Shown here piece by piece: positions 1 through 14,597 of a stretch of 64,000 bases of DNA. Both the position numbers and the translations under genes were made by a program. Below the pieces are notes generated by a model, which saw only the letters and a list, made by a program, of their open reading frames with translations, made no database searches and had not been told where the DNA came from. Origin of the DNA: Apteryx mantelli. Lineage: Eukaryota; Chordata; Aves; Apterygiformes; Apterygidae. The stretch's first letter is position 1. Every line of letters begins with the position of its first letter. Location: contig NC_089981.1 in the NCBI RefSeq assembly GCF_036417845.1, positions 61,318,768 to 61,382,767 on the forward strand. The letters are read 5' to 3'.

Positions 1-3000
1 AACCTAGTCATCACTTTCTTATAACAGATTGTGGGCAATTACTGCTGTATGCAAACACTTTATTGCAAATGGGTGCATAATAAGTCTCTATCTTCTGTAG
101 GAGATGCAGGAGTCTGTATCTCATATAGGATTGTCTAGGATTCATCATAAAGAGGCTCTTCCCTGGCACACAGTGATGTGCAGAAATGTTTATAAATAAA
201 ATCACAGAACGTACAGTATTTCAGCTGCCTAACCTGGATTTAAAGCATTTGAACTCAGCTCTTTTCCTAAACTCCAGGCACTTTTCCTTTTCAAAACAGC
301 TAAAACATGGAGCACTTCAGAGAATATTCTGAGGGAATCATTTCAACTCATTCTTCCCAAATCTTGCTATGTCTTTAAGAGAAAGCCAGAATTTCTGACC
401 CCACTTTGGGGCAGACTAAGGGTTTTACTTGTTCCTAGTACTTGCAACAAAAATTTAAATTCTTTAAGACAGTCACTGTTCTACTTAAGTTTAAACAAAC
501 ATTTGGTAACAGAAACAGAAAAAGGTTTTTGTTGACATCACGGCTGAAACGAGAAAGATTTTATTCCCACATCGCATGTCAGGTTTTTAATTTCAGAGCT
601 GCTTGTTTTAATCCCGAGGGTGTGGAGGGCAATGTGACTGCTTTGGGATATCAGCCTCACAGTAAAGAGTCTTAACTCAGTCAATCAGTAACTGCAATGA
701 CAGAAGCATTATGAAAGACTTTTCCTAGGTGATTTTATCAGTCTTTTCACATCCAGTGTGGATAGGTTTGAGGTTAAAAATACCAGAAGCACATTCATAG
801 TAGTGCTTTAATCAGGGCTAGCACTCATGATATTTGTCAGGGCTAGGGAATAGTAAGGGTTTCAGAAAAAAACTCTGTATAAATAAGGCCTTGCTGAGGA
901 AACTATGACCAAGAAGGATAAAAAGCAGATTTGCTAAAACTGACCTTGTACACGTCATTCCTCAAAGGCCAACTCTGCCTCAGCAGGGCAGCACCAGGCT
1001 GGCTAGACAAAGCAGCACTTGTAACATCTTGTCATTGGCACAATACTGGATATCAGGAAGGACTTCACAATGCAGCTTATTTTACCAGAATAGATTGAAT
1101 GACACTTTCTGCCTAATTCAGTATATACCTATTATTGTTGAAAAAGCATCCTTATTTTTTGTCTCTTTCTCCCTGTTTTCTTATTTCCTTTTTTCCTAAT
1201 ATTTTTTTTGCTTGCTTTTCAGTAAGTTTTTCCTCTTTTTTAAATATTTAGTATTTTTGCTTCCTAATCTCTCATTCTCCTTTCAGCCGGTCTCTTTCTT
1301 TCACTTTGTTAGGCTCTCCTTTCCCATTCCCCATCTTTTTTTCAGTCTTGCCTGAGAGCAATTGTCTATTCTCTCCAGCTCATCACAAAATACCATGTTT
1401 CCCCTCTCTCCCAAGCCTTCAAGTCCTCCCTGTAATCAGTCCCAACTCATTCCATTTTTGTCTCTCTTCTTACCCTCAGTCTTACATTCAGTCTTCTGTT
1501 CTCCTAATGTACTCCTTATTGGTTTCTTGCTCACTTTTATCTCATTTGAAGTCTGGCAGGTAGCAAGACTCTTCTGAGTTCTCCCCTGAAAAGCTGGGAT
1601 ATATCCTAGCATGTCCAATGGATACCAGTAGTGTTACAGCATCACTTGCAACATGAGAGAGTATTATGATCGCTAACCTGTTCTACTCAAGGCAACATTC
1701 ACAAGCTTGCAAAACAATAACCAGTGTCCTTTGTCTTCCTAGACACGTCAGGTGAGCCTGACCTGCCTAGCATCAAAAGACTCTCTAACCAAAGAGATCT
1801 CATTCAAAAGGATCAAAGACAAGCCAAAAACACCAACCCAAGCCCTTATATATTGGTGATCTATGTTTTAGCAGAAAAACTGCTGAGTTTGATAGATGCC
1901 ATCAACCAGCATTAAAACAACAATCAACTGAGGCTTTATTTAAAGGCCAGGGGTGGCTCTTCAAACATTATAAGGTGTGACTCAAAAGCAGAGCTGCTTC
2001 CATCTCCAGGTGAATGTTTTGACATTCATACTACAGCGGCAGCCGCCCTGCGATGCATCCCATGTTTCTCTCACAGTCTCAAATTCCTGTTTGCCCAGTG
2101 GTCCAAATAAAAAAATCCACACTATATCCAAATGTATTCCTTTCTGTATGTTATCTTCATAGGCAGGGGCCTTAGGGCTGACATGAGGATTAGTCAGAAG
2201 AAAAATAAGTCAGCCTAACATGTCTAATATACTCTAAAAATCCAGCCACATAAACATTGACTGGCTAAGCATATCATCCTCTGGGTTCCCTTTTCCTGAC
2301 TTAACAGCTGTGCAGATGCTTGTTATTTTTAAACATTGTTGGGTAGCCAGTTGCAATAAAAGACATGGGTAAAGATGCAGCCATGCAGAGCACTCAGTGT
2401 TAGGCTTCACTGCAGCTTTATGTCCAGCTGTCTGCTTTTGAGTTTACATCTCCTGAGACAGCTTGACTTGACTGATGATGGTAACACTGCAAAACACCCA
2501 AGCTGTGGAGGGTGACTATAATAGCTGCACTGAATAACTCATTCCCACAGTGCGACCAGCAGCACTTGAGCTCCAGCCCATGCTTCCAGACAGGCCAGCT
2601 CTGTCTGATTTGTCACGCTGTCTCTGCATCTGGGGACTGTGAATGTGAACCAGTTGTAGAGCAGAGTTTGGATTAAGCCAGTCAAAGGGTATGGTAGTGC
2701 TGGGGGGGGGAGTCCTGCCTCCCCCCTGCCACAGCTCTCTCTTGTCTCAGCACTGCCAAAGTGCAGCCACATGGGCAGACGGCTCGGGCAGCTGATCCAG
2801 CTTACCTGCTTTTCTGAGGGATCAGTTTTCAGATGGATCACTTGTGTCAACACAATAGGAACATAGGGAGATTATGAAGGAGAGGACCACATTTTTCAGC
2901 AGCAGTACAGTTTTTAATTGGCTTAAACGGATCAGGAGACCTCTTGGGGCATTACTAATGGATTATTTCAACCTGCACTTGAGCAAAGATGAGCCTGCAG

Positions 3001-6000
3001 GTGCATTGCAATCAAGCACCCCGCTGCATATACCCCATGGGCGTACTGGCTCCTCAGGCTCTGCTGGGGCAACCATATTGCCGCGCTCTACTAGCGGACA
3101 CACAGCACACGCAGGCAGAGGAGGCTTCTGCGGCTCCCTGAGGCATTGGCAGGTGTCAGTACCTTTTTGCATGGTGCTTAAACTGATCTGACACTGGGTA
3201 CTCTAACTGACTGACAAAAGGGATGACCCTGCTCTCTCTCCCACCAAAAAATGGTTAGTTTTCCTTTGGATCTGTGATTCATTCCAACCTCCGGCAGCCT
3301 TGCTGTCACTGTTGCCTGCACAAGGGAGGGTGGTGAATGCACATCTGGGTGAAAGCAGAGGCTGCTCCCCCACCGTTTTCCATAACAGCCTGGAGTTAGA
3401 CCAGACTGAACCTACTGTGAAGCAGCACCAGGGAGATTGTGACAAGCATGTTCTTGTGGGCCTGGCTGTGGAGGGTCAGAGAGTGACTGTTCCCTCACTG
3501 TTCTTTCTGTGCCACCAAAATACGTTATATCTCCAACACCTTACCCTGCCCTCTGCTCATATGTTTAGACTCAACTCATGACAGCATCTGGCTCCTGTAG
3601 CACAAGGAAAATATATGTGTGACTCATGCTATGGTGTTTTAGAATAGTACGTTGTAGTTCACTGACAGACAGGCCCTGCTGCAGCAGATCTGGCAAACAT
3701 GCTGAGTGCAAAGTCATCTGGGATAGCCTACATCACCACAGATGTCTGCACAAAGCACGTCTGGCTACAGAGAACAAAAGCACTCGTCCATCAGCCTCTC
3801 TTTGCCAGCTAAGGGTGATTTTTTTCTTTCAAACTCCCAGCCAACATCACTAAGCCAGCATGACTTTATGATGTTGACCGGGCCTGGCTATAATCTGGAA
3901 TGAAGGCCATTGGAATAACATTTAGCTCTCCATTAACACTTTATTTAATTGCAATAGTCCCACAATCAAGGCAAAGATAATATGATACCATGAGAGAGTA
4001 TATCTTTATAGGCAGAAATTAGAATTAGAAATTAGAAATTAGAATTTTGTACTCATGAGCAAACAAGTCTTGTGTTGCAATGTGGAGGACTAAAGCATTC
4101 AGTGTCTGAGACAAAGACCTGTAATGCATGTGGTCAGAAAAGAGAGCTATTTCTAAGTTCATGAGCAGGTCCTGGATCAGGTCTTGAGAAAAAAACTGAA
4201 CACAATTAAGGCTGCTTTTTGTCCCAGCTGTTCGGCGTATGTGGGGGAGGGAGAATTGAGAGCACTAGTGCTCTGACTTTCTGTTTTTCTTGTTCCACAT
4301 CTCTTCCTTTTGACTTACAGATTTTTGCATCTGAGAGGGTGGATCTGATGGTGAACAGCTGAACCGATGTCACTGAGAATTTTACACATCGCCAAAGGGA
4401 ACGCTGGGCCACATGGGTGGCTCTGGGAATGGGAGCCAGGAGATGAGAAACAGCATAGCAAATGCTTCCACTCCTCCCGCTGGGAGCAAGGTTTCTCTTC
4501 CCCAAGGTATAAAAGAATAATTCAAAACATTAGTTTGGGTTTTGGAAAGGTCAGTTGTGTTACGGCAACTGCTCTGTTCAGATCTGCCCACAACTATCAC
4601 ATCAACTGTGATACTGTAGGGCCAAATCCTGCTGATACGTGGGATAACATAGGCACCAAAAATTCTTTCATCAAGGCAGTATTTGACTCCATGCAAGATG
4701 CAGGGGGTTCGGTGTCCTGTTTATTGCTGCTGAGTTCCCGTGCCTATCTGTTAGCTCCGGTGTGGCTTCCTGCCAGCGTGGTAGGCACCGTGCAAGTTCA
4801 CAGAGAAACACATGTCAGGAGCAGAGCAGGGAGCTGTGCCTCAGGGCTGGTGAGTGTGCACTGGTGGGGGAAATCTTAACCTCATCTAGGCCAGGGAAAA
4901 AAAAGGAATTAATTCAGACCTCTTCTAGAATGGGTTCCTTGCACTTTGTGCACTAGGATTGTTAAAGACAGCTTTGGCACTTAAATGTAAGGACCTGCAA
5001 AATAGAACTACAAAAGAAACAAAGACCCTTAATAACCTTTAATTTTGAGAATTATTTCAGGCAGATTACCCACATAAGCAAGCCAGTCAGGAATGCACTT
5101 TCTTCCACTCAGCTCCTCTGCTAGTGCATATCAATGTTTTTCCGTTAAAGCGAATGGAGTTTTGCGGATTACATGAATTTGGGATCATTATGTACAATTT
5201 ATTGGCTTTAGTCATTTGATAATACTCTACCATGGGAGATCTCTTACCTCAGCTTCTTTATACAAAACACAAAGGACCCATACAGTTTCACTTCACTGTA
5301 TTTTGCTCTAGTTCCCACCTCCTCAAAAAAATCCTTTTGTTATTTCTCACTTGAGGGGCAGCTATGACTAAGTGGCTGAATGAGACCTTCAGATCTACCA
5401 GACCTGCAACGCTGCTCATTTCCCACCATTTAAGGCAATGCTATTCTTGGAATTTGCACTTTGGAGTTCTCCCCACCCATAGAATCAGCGGTTCAGGACA
5501 AAGGTGGGCACCAGAGTAAATCCCAATTACAAATGCACCAGACAAGAAGTTTTAGGTTAAATTTCCCCTTTCACATGTCATGGAAAAAAAATTTCCTTGT
5601 TGCATTTCTTTTTTTGTATCTCGACATAATCTCCCCAGTGTAACACTGAAGACAGAGGAGTTCCAGAGATACATATAGCCAATGGATTCCCCCTCTGGTC
5701 TGCGCTGACCTTCCTTAGCTCTGGACTTAACAGTTGCCGTCCTGTCTCCCAGTCATGTATTTCCAAAATCAGCTCTTAGCCACCAACAGCTAAGGCTTTT
5801 GCCTGATCATGACTACTTTGCATTAGAACATACATGAATTTCAGCTCCACAAGACACCTGTGTGCTAGGGTGGTACAAAGCTGTATTAAATATTGCAAGC
5901 ACAACCGAATTGAGTCAGTACCTGTGGGACAAGCCTATGGAAAGTACAGCAAAAGGTGTCATATTAGTGTTTCACTGGGTGATGCTCTTCTCTGTGCAAC

Positions 6001-7049
6001 GATTCGGAACCAATGCTTTAAAGTACAGGGGGGCCTGACTTCTAGATTAATTGTAAGAAGTCCTGGCTACTTTTGATGTGATTGTGTGTGACATATGTAA
6101 TCTTTGTGATGAGCTAAGGCAAATAACAAGAGCAAGTAATGTTCAGTTAGGTTCCATAAGGTTCTTTGTTAAATCTGCACAACATTATCAGCCCAAGTGC
6201 CCTCCTAGGATTCTAGCAGTTCTTCAAAACCCCTCCTCTCTGGGTCACATCTGGCTCTGAATCTAAAACTCACACTGACGCTAAAATTTGTTTTAAGGAC
6301 ATGCAATGTCTCAGCTTAGTCTGAAGTGCTGTCAACAATTGATTTATATTGGGCAACAAGGCTATCGTGGAGGGCACTACAGTAAGATAACAACAGGCCC
6401 CAGAGTTGAAAGTTGGCTAAAAGCTCTGATGCCAATAGAATTTGTGATTGTCACTCACAATAAAGTTGATAATTATTTTATTGTTTTCCTATTTTCCTTG
6501 CTTTTGTGCATTTCTGAGACACTTTTATAATTTTCAGTAGAATCTTACAAAATCACTTAATTTGTTCCAATTCTTACACATTTTTATTTTGAATAAAGTA
6601 CCAAATATCCGGGAAGTAATTTACTAATAATAAAATCAAAATACCAATCTCCTAAAATTAAACTTTAGATATATTCAGGAAAGAGAATAAGTTATCCAGG
6701 CTCAAAGCCCAAGCATGTAAATCTGTACTGAATTATAATCAGGGTGTTAGGACACATTTGGAAAGAAGGCATAATAAAAGATAAAGACAAATATGGAAAT
6801 GGAATAAAAATATCCACTTATCAATAATAAATCATTCCAGAATTATTTGATATATTTATTTGATAAGATGATTGCTTGTTTTTTACAGAGAGACACTAGA
6901 CCTAGTTTTGCTGGACCACATGAAAGTATTTTGTATAACACTACATAGTAAAATATTAATTAAGATAAAGATCAAGACATATATGAACTGTAAAGCATAT
7001 AAGAAACTGAATGAAGAAGAGTCCTCTGTCAAGAACGAGGGGGATTATT
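1..7049. other. Intergenic, no gene recognised
   Basis: Mixed-composition non-coding DNA. Short ORFs occur on both strands (longest 4367-4879 plus, 170 codons), but none has a recognisable domain, coherent splicing or protein-like composition. In the human order SNX6 would lie beyond this side, but no SNX6 exon is recognised. Confidence 0.6.
4015..4045. repeat. Degenerate AAATTAG tandem repeat
   Basis: Four imperfect copies of a GAAATTAG/GAATTAG unit in AT-rich intergenic sequence. Confidence 0.75.
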
Positions 7050-7870
7050 AATGGAATTTCCTAGATTCACTTTGGGAACAATCTTATTTAATCTTTTCAT
7101 TAATGACCTTGGCACAAAAAGTAGAAATTAAATGAGCTGATGAAATTTGCTGACAACACAAAGCTGGAAGATACTATTGATACAGAAGAGGACTGGCATA
7201 CCATACAGGAAAACCTTCATGACCTTGAGGACTGCAGTAACAGAAACAGGATGAAATTTAATAGTAAATAATGCAAAGTCATGATCTTAGTGACCAAAAG
7301 AAATTTCTATAAGCATGTGGAAAGAGCAGAGGAGAAGAAAGTAGATGTATCACTCAGTCACATGATATATAGTGAAGTGGAAGAAGGTATAGGTTCCTAA
7401 AATGAAGAGAAAGGAATGCATTAATATCTTCATAACATATAGTGATAAGGCCTGGTCAAGCATGTTCAGGAAAGATTAATTCAAACTGGACCACGTACCA
7501 AGAGGTGTTGCTAGGAAAATTAAGGGAATGGGGAAGCTTATCTTACAAGAAAGATCTTGGTGTGAAGAAATGAAGGCTTAAGAAGAGAATATAACATCGG
7601 GGGATAAATACAAGGGAAAGAGAAGACTATTCAAAATGAAGAACAATACAGGTACAAAATAAAATGTCTAAGAATATATTTAGGGTGGAATTAAAAAAAG
7701 ACTTCAAAGCACCAACGCAGGGTTCTGGAACACCCTCTCAATAGGAGCAACAGAGAGGAAAATCTAACTAGTTTTAAGGTGAGCTAGCTAAGCTTGAAAA
7801 ATAAAGGAGACTGTGTGGCTTGATAGTTGGCAATAGCAGGTGGTTGGAACGGACGCCCCAGTTGGTGTCT
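7050..7870 (+). mobile_element. Decayed CR1/L3-type LINE, 3' fragment
   Basis: Plus-strand sequence follows the 3' part of CR1/L3-type LINEs. It includes a degraded reverse-transcriptase segment (about 7098-7180: FINDLG-like, then FADNTKLE-like around TTTGCTGACAACACAAAGCT), later a segment like ATTAAGGGAATGGGGAAGCT (7520-7539), and the typical end region around 7720-7860. Many stops and indels make it a non-functional, ancient copy. CR1 is the main LINE of birds and reptiles, which supports the host call. Ends are approximate. Confidence 0.75.
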
Positions 7871-8570
7871 TCTGGTTCTCCATTCCCTGTCAGCCAGACC
7901 TACCATAGGAAAATGATGTGCCAGCTTTCACATGCACAGCATGGTGTCCTGACCTGTGACATCTCTGCTTACTGCAGCTTTGGAGCTCTGTAGTCAGAGA
8001 CGTAAAGACATTTTAGGTGCTGTGGTACATTGTATGGGCTGGAACATAGGGAGAGGAAGTCTTCCTCTGGCTGTGGCAGCTCTGTGTTTCAGCAAGGCAC
8101 AAGACCAACAAATTCCCCCATGGGAAGAAGAAAATGTAATAGCTTTGGCCTGTTCAGTAAAGTCTGCTCCCAAAGCCCTGGTAACATGGATAGTGCTGCA
8201 TTTGCAGTGGGAATCAGTTTTTATTGGAATAGCTTACAGGACTCCTCTCCTGCTTTCCAGACTGAGAGTTCATGGAAGTATTTCCTGGCATCTCATCATT
8301 GAAGCTGAGGCTGAGACAAATACATTCAGCTGTGAGCAAATACAGTGAGTGAAAGGTGATTTCTGGAGGAAGTAAATTAAACATATAGTGACATTATTTC
8401 ATAAAAATAAAATTCTTCTGACAACTGAATCTGATTCTTCAGAAAAGTCATCAGGCATATTAAAGAGATGTATTAAACAGACAAAGTGAGTAAGGCATCT
8501 GTTAGATGTGGAGATGTTTATGGTATAATCACTAAGAGCTGAATCTGCGAAGCGCAAAGTGAGCTGGGTG

Positions 8571-8605
8571 TGATGATACATCATCACCAAGATGATACAT
8601 CATCA
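8571..8605. repeat. Two dyad-symmetric elements in tandem
   Basis: TGATGATACATCATCA (8571-8586) and GATGATACATCATCA (8591-8605) are direct repeats. Each is an inverted repeat with a two-base AC centre. Dyad centres are 19 bp apart. They lie in intergenic DNA just right of the LINE relic. Function unknown. Confidence 0.85.
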
Positions 8606-11600
8606 GACGTTACCATGTGTGACTTCTAGGTGTCTGTTCCCCAGTCATTAACTAGTGACTTCTTAATATTTGTACAGTTCTGGAGGCAGGAACCAGGGAA
8701 AAAGGATAGTTACCAGTAGCCAGTGTTCTTCAAGATGTAAAGTTCATGCTACATTCAATGTGAGGGTGACTGTGTGTTAAAGCACTTGCGAGGGTGACTT
8801 TTGTACCTTAGCAGTGTCAAGGGATGAGTTCTGGCCATCAGGCAAGGCTGACACACGGGGATATGGGTGAAAGCCCCAACCTGCAATCCAAAGAGAAGTT
8901 GGAGTACCGAGAACCAGTTAGGGCACAGACATGTGAGCTAGAAGCACATCTAGATGGAAGAGGATGCTAAATTGAGGCCTTCTCTCTAATGGGTGGATTT
9001 TCTGATTTTTTTTCCCCTATGTTTTTGTATAAAAAATGGGGACACTCACCCATTTTTTAATTAAAATGGCAACAAGACATGGGCTGTGCAACATTTGTGC
9101 TGAATTCAGTGCTGCCAGTGTATGTTAGTCCTGTTTGAAGTACGCTTACCACATTGGGCCACTTGGGAGGCTCAGACAGAGGAGTGGCCAGTTTGTGGCT
9201 CACAAATGGGCCTTGATGTCAAAGCTGTTTTCTGAACTCGGCCTGAGTTCACAAAGATGAGGTGGGCTTTTATGCTCGTACAGAATGCAAGCAGACAGAC
9301 TATAGATGCCGAGCCAAAAAGGTCATAATAGCTATTAATGGCCACATGACAAAACTACAGCATTTATCATTGCATTTCATGCATTTAAAAGTGAGCACTA
9401 TTACATTAATAACACATATTAAAAACATCCTTTTGATTAAAAGAATTCTGGGTGAATTTTTTTGTACATATTGAGATCCATCACATTTTCAGTTTGGAAT
9501 ATATTATCTTTATGCTCTAAAACTACAAATCAATGATGCGTGCTCTGAAATATGTACAACGCTGGTAAATTATTGGTTTTCATCTACTGTACACCCAGAA
9601 CATTTCTCTCCTGCCATTACATTATACCATACTGTTCTAATGATTCCAGACACTAATGAATATGTAATAAGCATGTCTAACTTCCCCTGATTTTAGTGGG
9701 AGCTCCCCTTGATTATGCCTAGACTACATCAAACCTGACAAAATAACAACTTAATATATACTTAGCACACGTTGTGTGCACCAGTTAAATGCCAAATACA
9801 TGTCAGGTGAGCTGTTTTGCCAATTATTCTTGTTTTCTAACTAGTATGTAGTAAACTTGTCATTTACTCCTGCACTCAAAACACCACTACACACAATTCA
9901 CCTGGAGTGCTAGCAGGAAGCTGAAGCTGGACAAGCAAAGTTTGCCTCACTAGCAGACCAAATGAACAAAGCAAAAACCAAACAGTCAAGAAATGCTGGC
10001 CCTTGGATACTCTGTGACATGCTGTACATGGAACATGCTTGCCTGCCCCCTTAGCAATACCGTGGCATGGCAGGACTCCCAGTCTCAGAAAGGCTTGCAG
10101 TCAGTCAGCACTTCAGACTCTGAGGAATTCAGTTAATTCGTATCACTGATCTTCATGGGGGAAGGGTGTCCAAAACTCTGTTAGAAATGGGTGAAGAGAG
10201 GAAGCAAGAGCTGGGGACAGGCATGCACACGCTCCACATTTCTCCATCAGTTAAACATTAAAAGGTCTTTATGTCTTTTGCAGCACTATGAGCAGCTGAG
10301 ATTTCCTGAACAAATTTCACCACTGCTCTATCAGTTTACTAAAAAATAATAGGCAGTTTAAAGTATATATGAGATAGGGAGCTGGGATGCAAACAATCAT
10401 CAGGTGCCAGATTTCTGCCTGAGATTTCCCAGCCAGAGACACGTATGAATATGTCAGAATCATTCACCCTCTAGCACAGGCCCAAATGAATCTGATGCTT
10501 TCAGTACGTGTTAAATATACTGTGCCTGTACATATCAGCTGTGTAATATCCAGACAGAGTGTCCAGCTCTTCCTGGAAGAGCTGAAGTTACCTCACAACA
10601 TGTATGTTGTCTGGCGTTACCCAGAAATGCACAGTGCAGTGTGCAGGAGCATGGTGGCTGGCTTTGATGAATACAAAGTAAGTTAGCTCCTCCAGAGGCA
10701 CCCTGCATACCGTGGGTGTGTTGAGTTGCCTCTGTCCATGTACATCAGAGAGACAGCAAAGATTCTGGCTGTACAGCAGCCCTGCTAAAGCTGCCAGCTG
10801 TCTAGAAATCCCAGATAAATGTAGAAAAACCTCAAAAGCACCACAAAATGCTCAGGTGGAAATAGAGAGGCATATCCAAAGCTGTCCTTAATTATACACA
10901 ATTTTTTTTTATGAAATGCAGAAAGCCCCAGAAGGAATTAGCATCTTTGTCAGAGCACGTAGTTACAACAAAGAAGTTTCAAACAAAGTAAAATGATATT
11001 TACACTATAAAGTTCAGAGGCAATTTGGGGAAGAATGGAATTGTGCCATTTGAACAGGAAACCCAAGGTGACTGAAGTTAACAAAAAGTATTGCAGATTT
11101 TTAAATTTTATAAGTCGTCAAGAGTTTAACTGGGCATCAAATGTCTCTGATGGCTGCATGGAGAAGCACTGTTTCAGTACTGGCCCATGTACTGAAGACG
11201 GCAAGAGTCCCATGTACTGAACTGTCAAGGTTGCAGCAATTCTCAAAAACATTTAGAACACTTTAGGCACTGCCCCTTCCTAAATGAGCAAAAAACTAAC
11301 CTTTCCAAAATAAGTGAAAAGTGTAGATTCCAAAATTCACTGCATGTTGAGAAAGGTACAAGCACCAGTACAAAGGCGGGGGAGCACACAGCCACGGCTT
11401 GCAGGACTCCCTTCCTGCTGGCAACTTGGCATTAGACTGCCTTAGCCACGCTGTTAAAACAGCACTCTCAGATGGCCCTACTTCATGTAGCTTTGCATCA
11501 GACTCCAGTGTGGTAACACAGAGAAATATGGCAAACAATTACATTGGTTTAAACTTGATTACAAGTCTTTTTTTTTTTCTTTTTAAGATCAGGAAAAGAA

Positions 11601-12963
11601 AATAAATCCCCACTGTAATGCTATCAGTTTCTAGTGCTTGGGATTGCAAGGAAAAACTTGAAGAGACGAACTAAGCAAAATCTAAGTTTTCAGAAAACAA
11701 AGCAGATGACAGCTTTTAAAATATGTTAATATAGCTTCTGATTAGACATAAAGCTACTTCATGATTTTTTGAACTTCATTTATGGTTTTTTAATACCAAA
11801 GGTTGGTAATATGGCCTGTAATCTTCGTAGCAGTTCTCTGCACATTTTATAATATGGAGATTTTCTTGTTTAGACTATGAAGTCTTATCCAATGAGCAGT
11901 GCAATTGACTCATAGGTATCTATGCTGATATACAGTTTACTTTACACTCTTTCTACAGCTTTAGGTTTCAATATACCATAAATTCATGCATCCATAGCAT
12001 CTAACCATGCTGTAAGTACTTATTGCTACTGTGGAAGTTACCAGTTGAAGCTAGATGTTTTAATGATTGCAAAAAAGGACCGTTCAGGCTTCTGGCATTG
12101 AGAAAAGGATAAAATAACCCTATTCTGCTAACACGAGAAGCACTGAGGTAGTTAACAATTCACCACCTAATTGTTTAACTCTGGGTTTCCTGTGAGCAGA
12201 ATGTCCAACCCTCTTGAGAGATGATGTCAAACTGTTTGCCAGTTTGGTAAACTGTAATCAGTTTGCTTTTTGAAGTCTTTCTTGCTAAGGATAAGGTTAC
12301 ATATTTTTAACAAGTGAAACCAGCAAATGGATCAAAGGTGGGATTGTTTTCTTGTTTGCCCTTTGTTTGCCACTAAAGCACACTGACGACATGAGGGAAC
12401 AGGACCAGAAGAGAATCAGAGCAAGGAGTGAAACGGGTAGCAAGAAGAACAGATGAAACTGAGGTGAGGTACAGATAAATGGAAGGATTAGAGTAAAGCA
12501 GCAGGTGAGCAATTTCTGCATGTGGGCCACAGGAGGAAAACAACACTTAGGAAGAGAAGGGACACAGAAGGCAAGTCAAAGGGAGAGGAAAGACTCGATT
12601 TTGTCATTTTACTCTTTCAGGAAATCAAAGACATGGTGGAAGACTCGTATGTGTACATAGTGGGGATAAACTGTCTGAGAATATTTTTTATTTCTTTTGC
12701 ATACAGCCTGACTTGTAACTTCACTACCATTAAACTCATTTAACATCAATGATAACAGACACTATAGCGCCACAATCCCTCTTTATATGCAATCTTTCAC
12801 ACTGTGCCTAAGAGAAAAAAAAGGCAAGCCTGATAACATTAAAGGAATCCCCCAAAATACACTAAGTGAAATGGTTGCTTCTATAACTCTCACTTTAAGT
12901 TTTAATCCCTCCAAAGTTGTTCAAAAATTACACTTCCACTAGCAATGAATCATCTTTTAAAAA

Positions 12964-12979
12964 ATATATATATATATAT
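12964..12979. repeat. Short (TA)n run
   Basis: About eight TA units in AT-rich intergenic DNA. Confidence 0.8.
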
Positions 12980-14577
12980 GTGAAAACATCAAAACATTCA
13001 TCACAGGTGTAAATATTCTATGCTATATTTATCTGAAGAGTTCCAAGCTTATAACAACAGTAAATGATCTCAGACAAATATCAGCAAGCAGTTAGACTAT
13101 TCATCTCTTACCAATGCTGCTGCAAGATTGACAAGATGGTCTATGATTATTTCAGGATTAAGCATTACAGAGAATAATCTCATTCCCACTGAGTGCTCCT
13201 AAATACTCTCAGCAAACCCATTCCTCCCTTCTCTTTAACTGAGTGTGATCCTATCTCTGTAGAAAGAAATAACTCCATAAAATTGGGTCAAGCAAACAGT
13301 TTATTCTTTCCTACAGTAACTGTGTGCAAGACCGCACTCTGCAAAGTACAATTTCACATTGTTCACCTCCAATCAAAGATATTCTGTGAAAAGGGAACAC
13401 CAGATTTTGGTTTATAAAAGTCTGCAGAGACTGTCCCATTTGAAAAATGTAGAACTGAGGCCCATCACTCTCCATTTCTTTATAAGCATATTTATTTCCA
13501 ATTTGTTCTGTGAGGATGTTAAGAAATACAATACTTGGACTGTATCATTTTCTTTATCCCACAGACCAGTCATTTTAGTTCACTTTAACAGTACAGAATT
13601 ACAATGCATACCTAAAAATCCTATTTGAGGCATTTTGTTTTAAAAGCATTAAAACGCCACGAACAAAATAAACATTTTATTCTCCCTTGAACAAGCTTAA
13701 TAGTTAAAAGGGACTCGTTGCAAACCAGCACAATCTCTCTGTCAGATAGAACTGGGGAAATGACACCCATGTACTAAGAAAGTTATACATCTCCTTCCTT
13801 TGGTAACAGTTTAGTCTGGTCTGCAATCAGCCTGAAGCAATAAGCGGTGTGAGGAAACAGACCAAATGAAACCCAAGCAACAAACACATCAAAAAGAGCA
13901 GACCTTAACGGGCACCTTCAAGCCTATAAAACTTGTTAGTAGAGAAAACTACAAGCTTTAAAGTCACAAGTTTTTTTTTTCCCCCAAATATGCCTTTCAG
14001 TAATTAAAAGTTTTCATCCCATAGCTCAAAAACATGTGCATGTTCATATGAATACTAGCAACTGTGACTTAAAAGTCCTGTGTTCTCGTCTGTTATTCAC
14101 TGAATGTGATCCGAACACAATTTTATGAAAATTTTGAGAGATCCATATTTGCAAACAACCTAAGATGCTGATACAAAGAGAAATAATTATTCTCATCTTC
14201 CCCTGGCTTGCTATTACAGCAGAAAGACTGGTTATTATCACCATTCTAAACTAAAAGGAGGTAAATGCTGGAAATTCCAGGTTCCTTAAATATTTATCCA
14301 AATAATATTTAACACACAAACCTGAAAATATGTTCTTCCATTTCCCAATTAGTCAGTCTTCGAAAATAGCCAAAGAAAATAGCTGTTAAATTAAAGTGAG
14401 ATTCTGAATTACTATTGGTGTTAAATTTATTGTTATGGTGTCATTATTACATCATGCACAGGGTGACTGCTGAGTAAAAAGGCATAATACACACATAAAC
14501 ACAGAACCATGTGCTCCGTGCATTTGCTGTGTACAAAACTGTCTTTGGAAATATCTCACCTTTGTGCTTGTACCACG

Positions 14578-14597
14578 AGCAGCAGCAGCAGCAGCAG
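14578..14597. repeat. Short (AGC)n run, about 6.7 units
   Basis: Perfect AGC trinucleotide run in intergenic DNA. It gives an Ala run in a spurious minus-strand ORF. No gene is supported here. Confidence 0.85.

Noticed and set aside
4367-4879. 170-codon plus-strand ORF, and the overlapping minus ORF 4382-4696
   Set aside because: No recognisable domain, no splice context, both strands open by chance. The composition is not protein-like.
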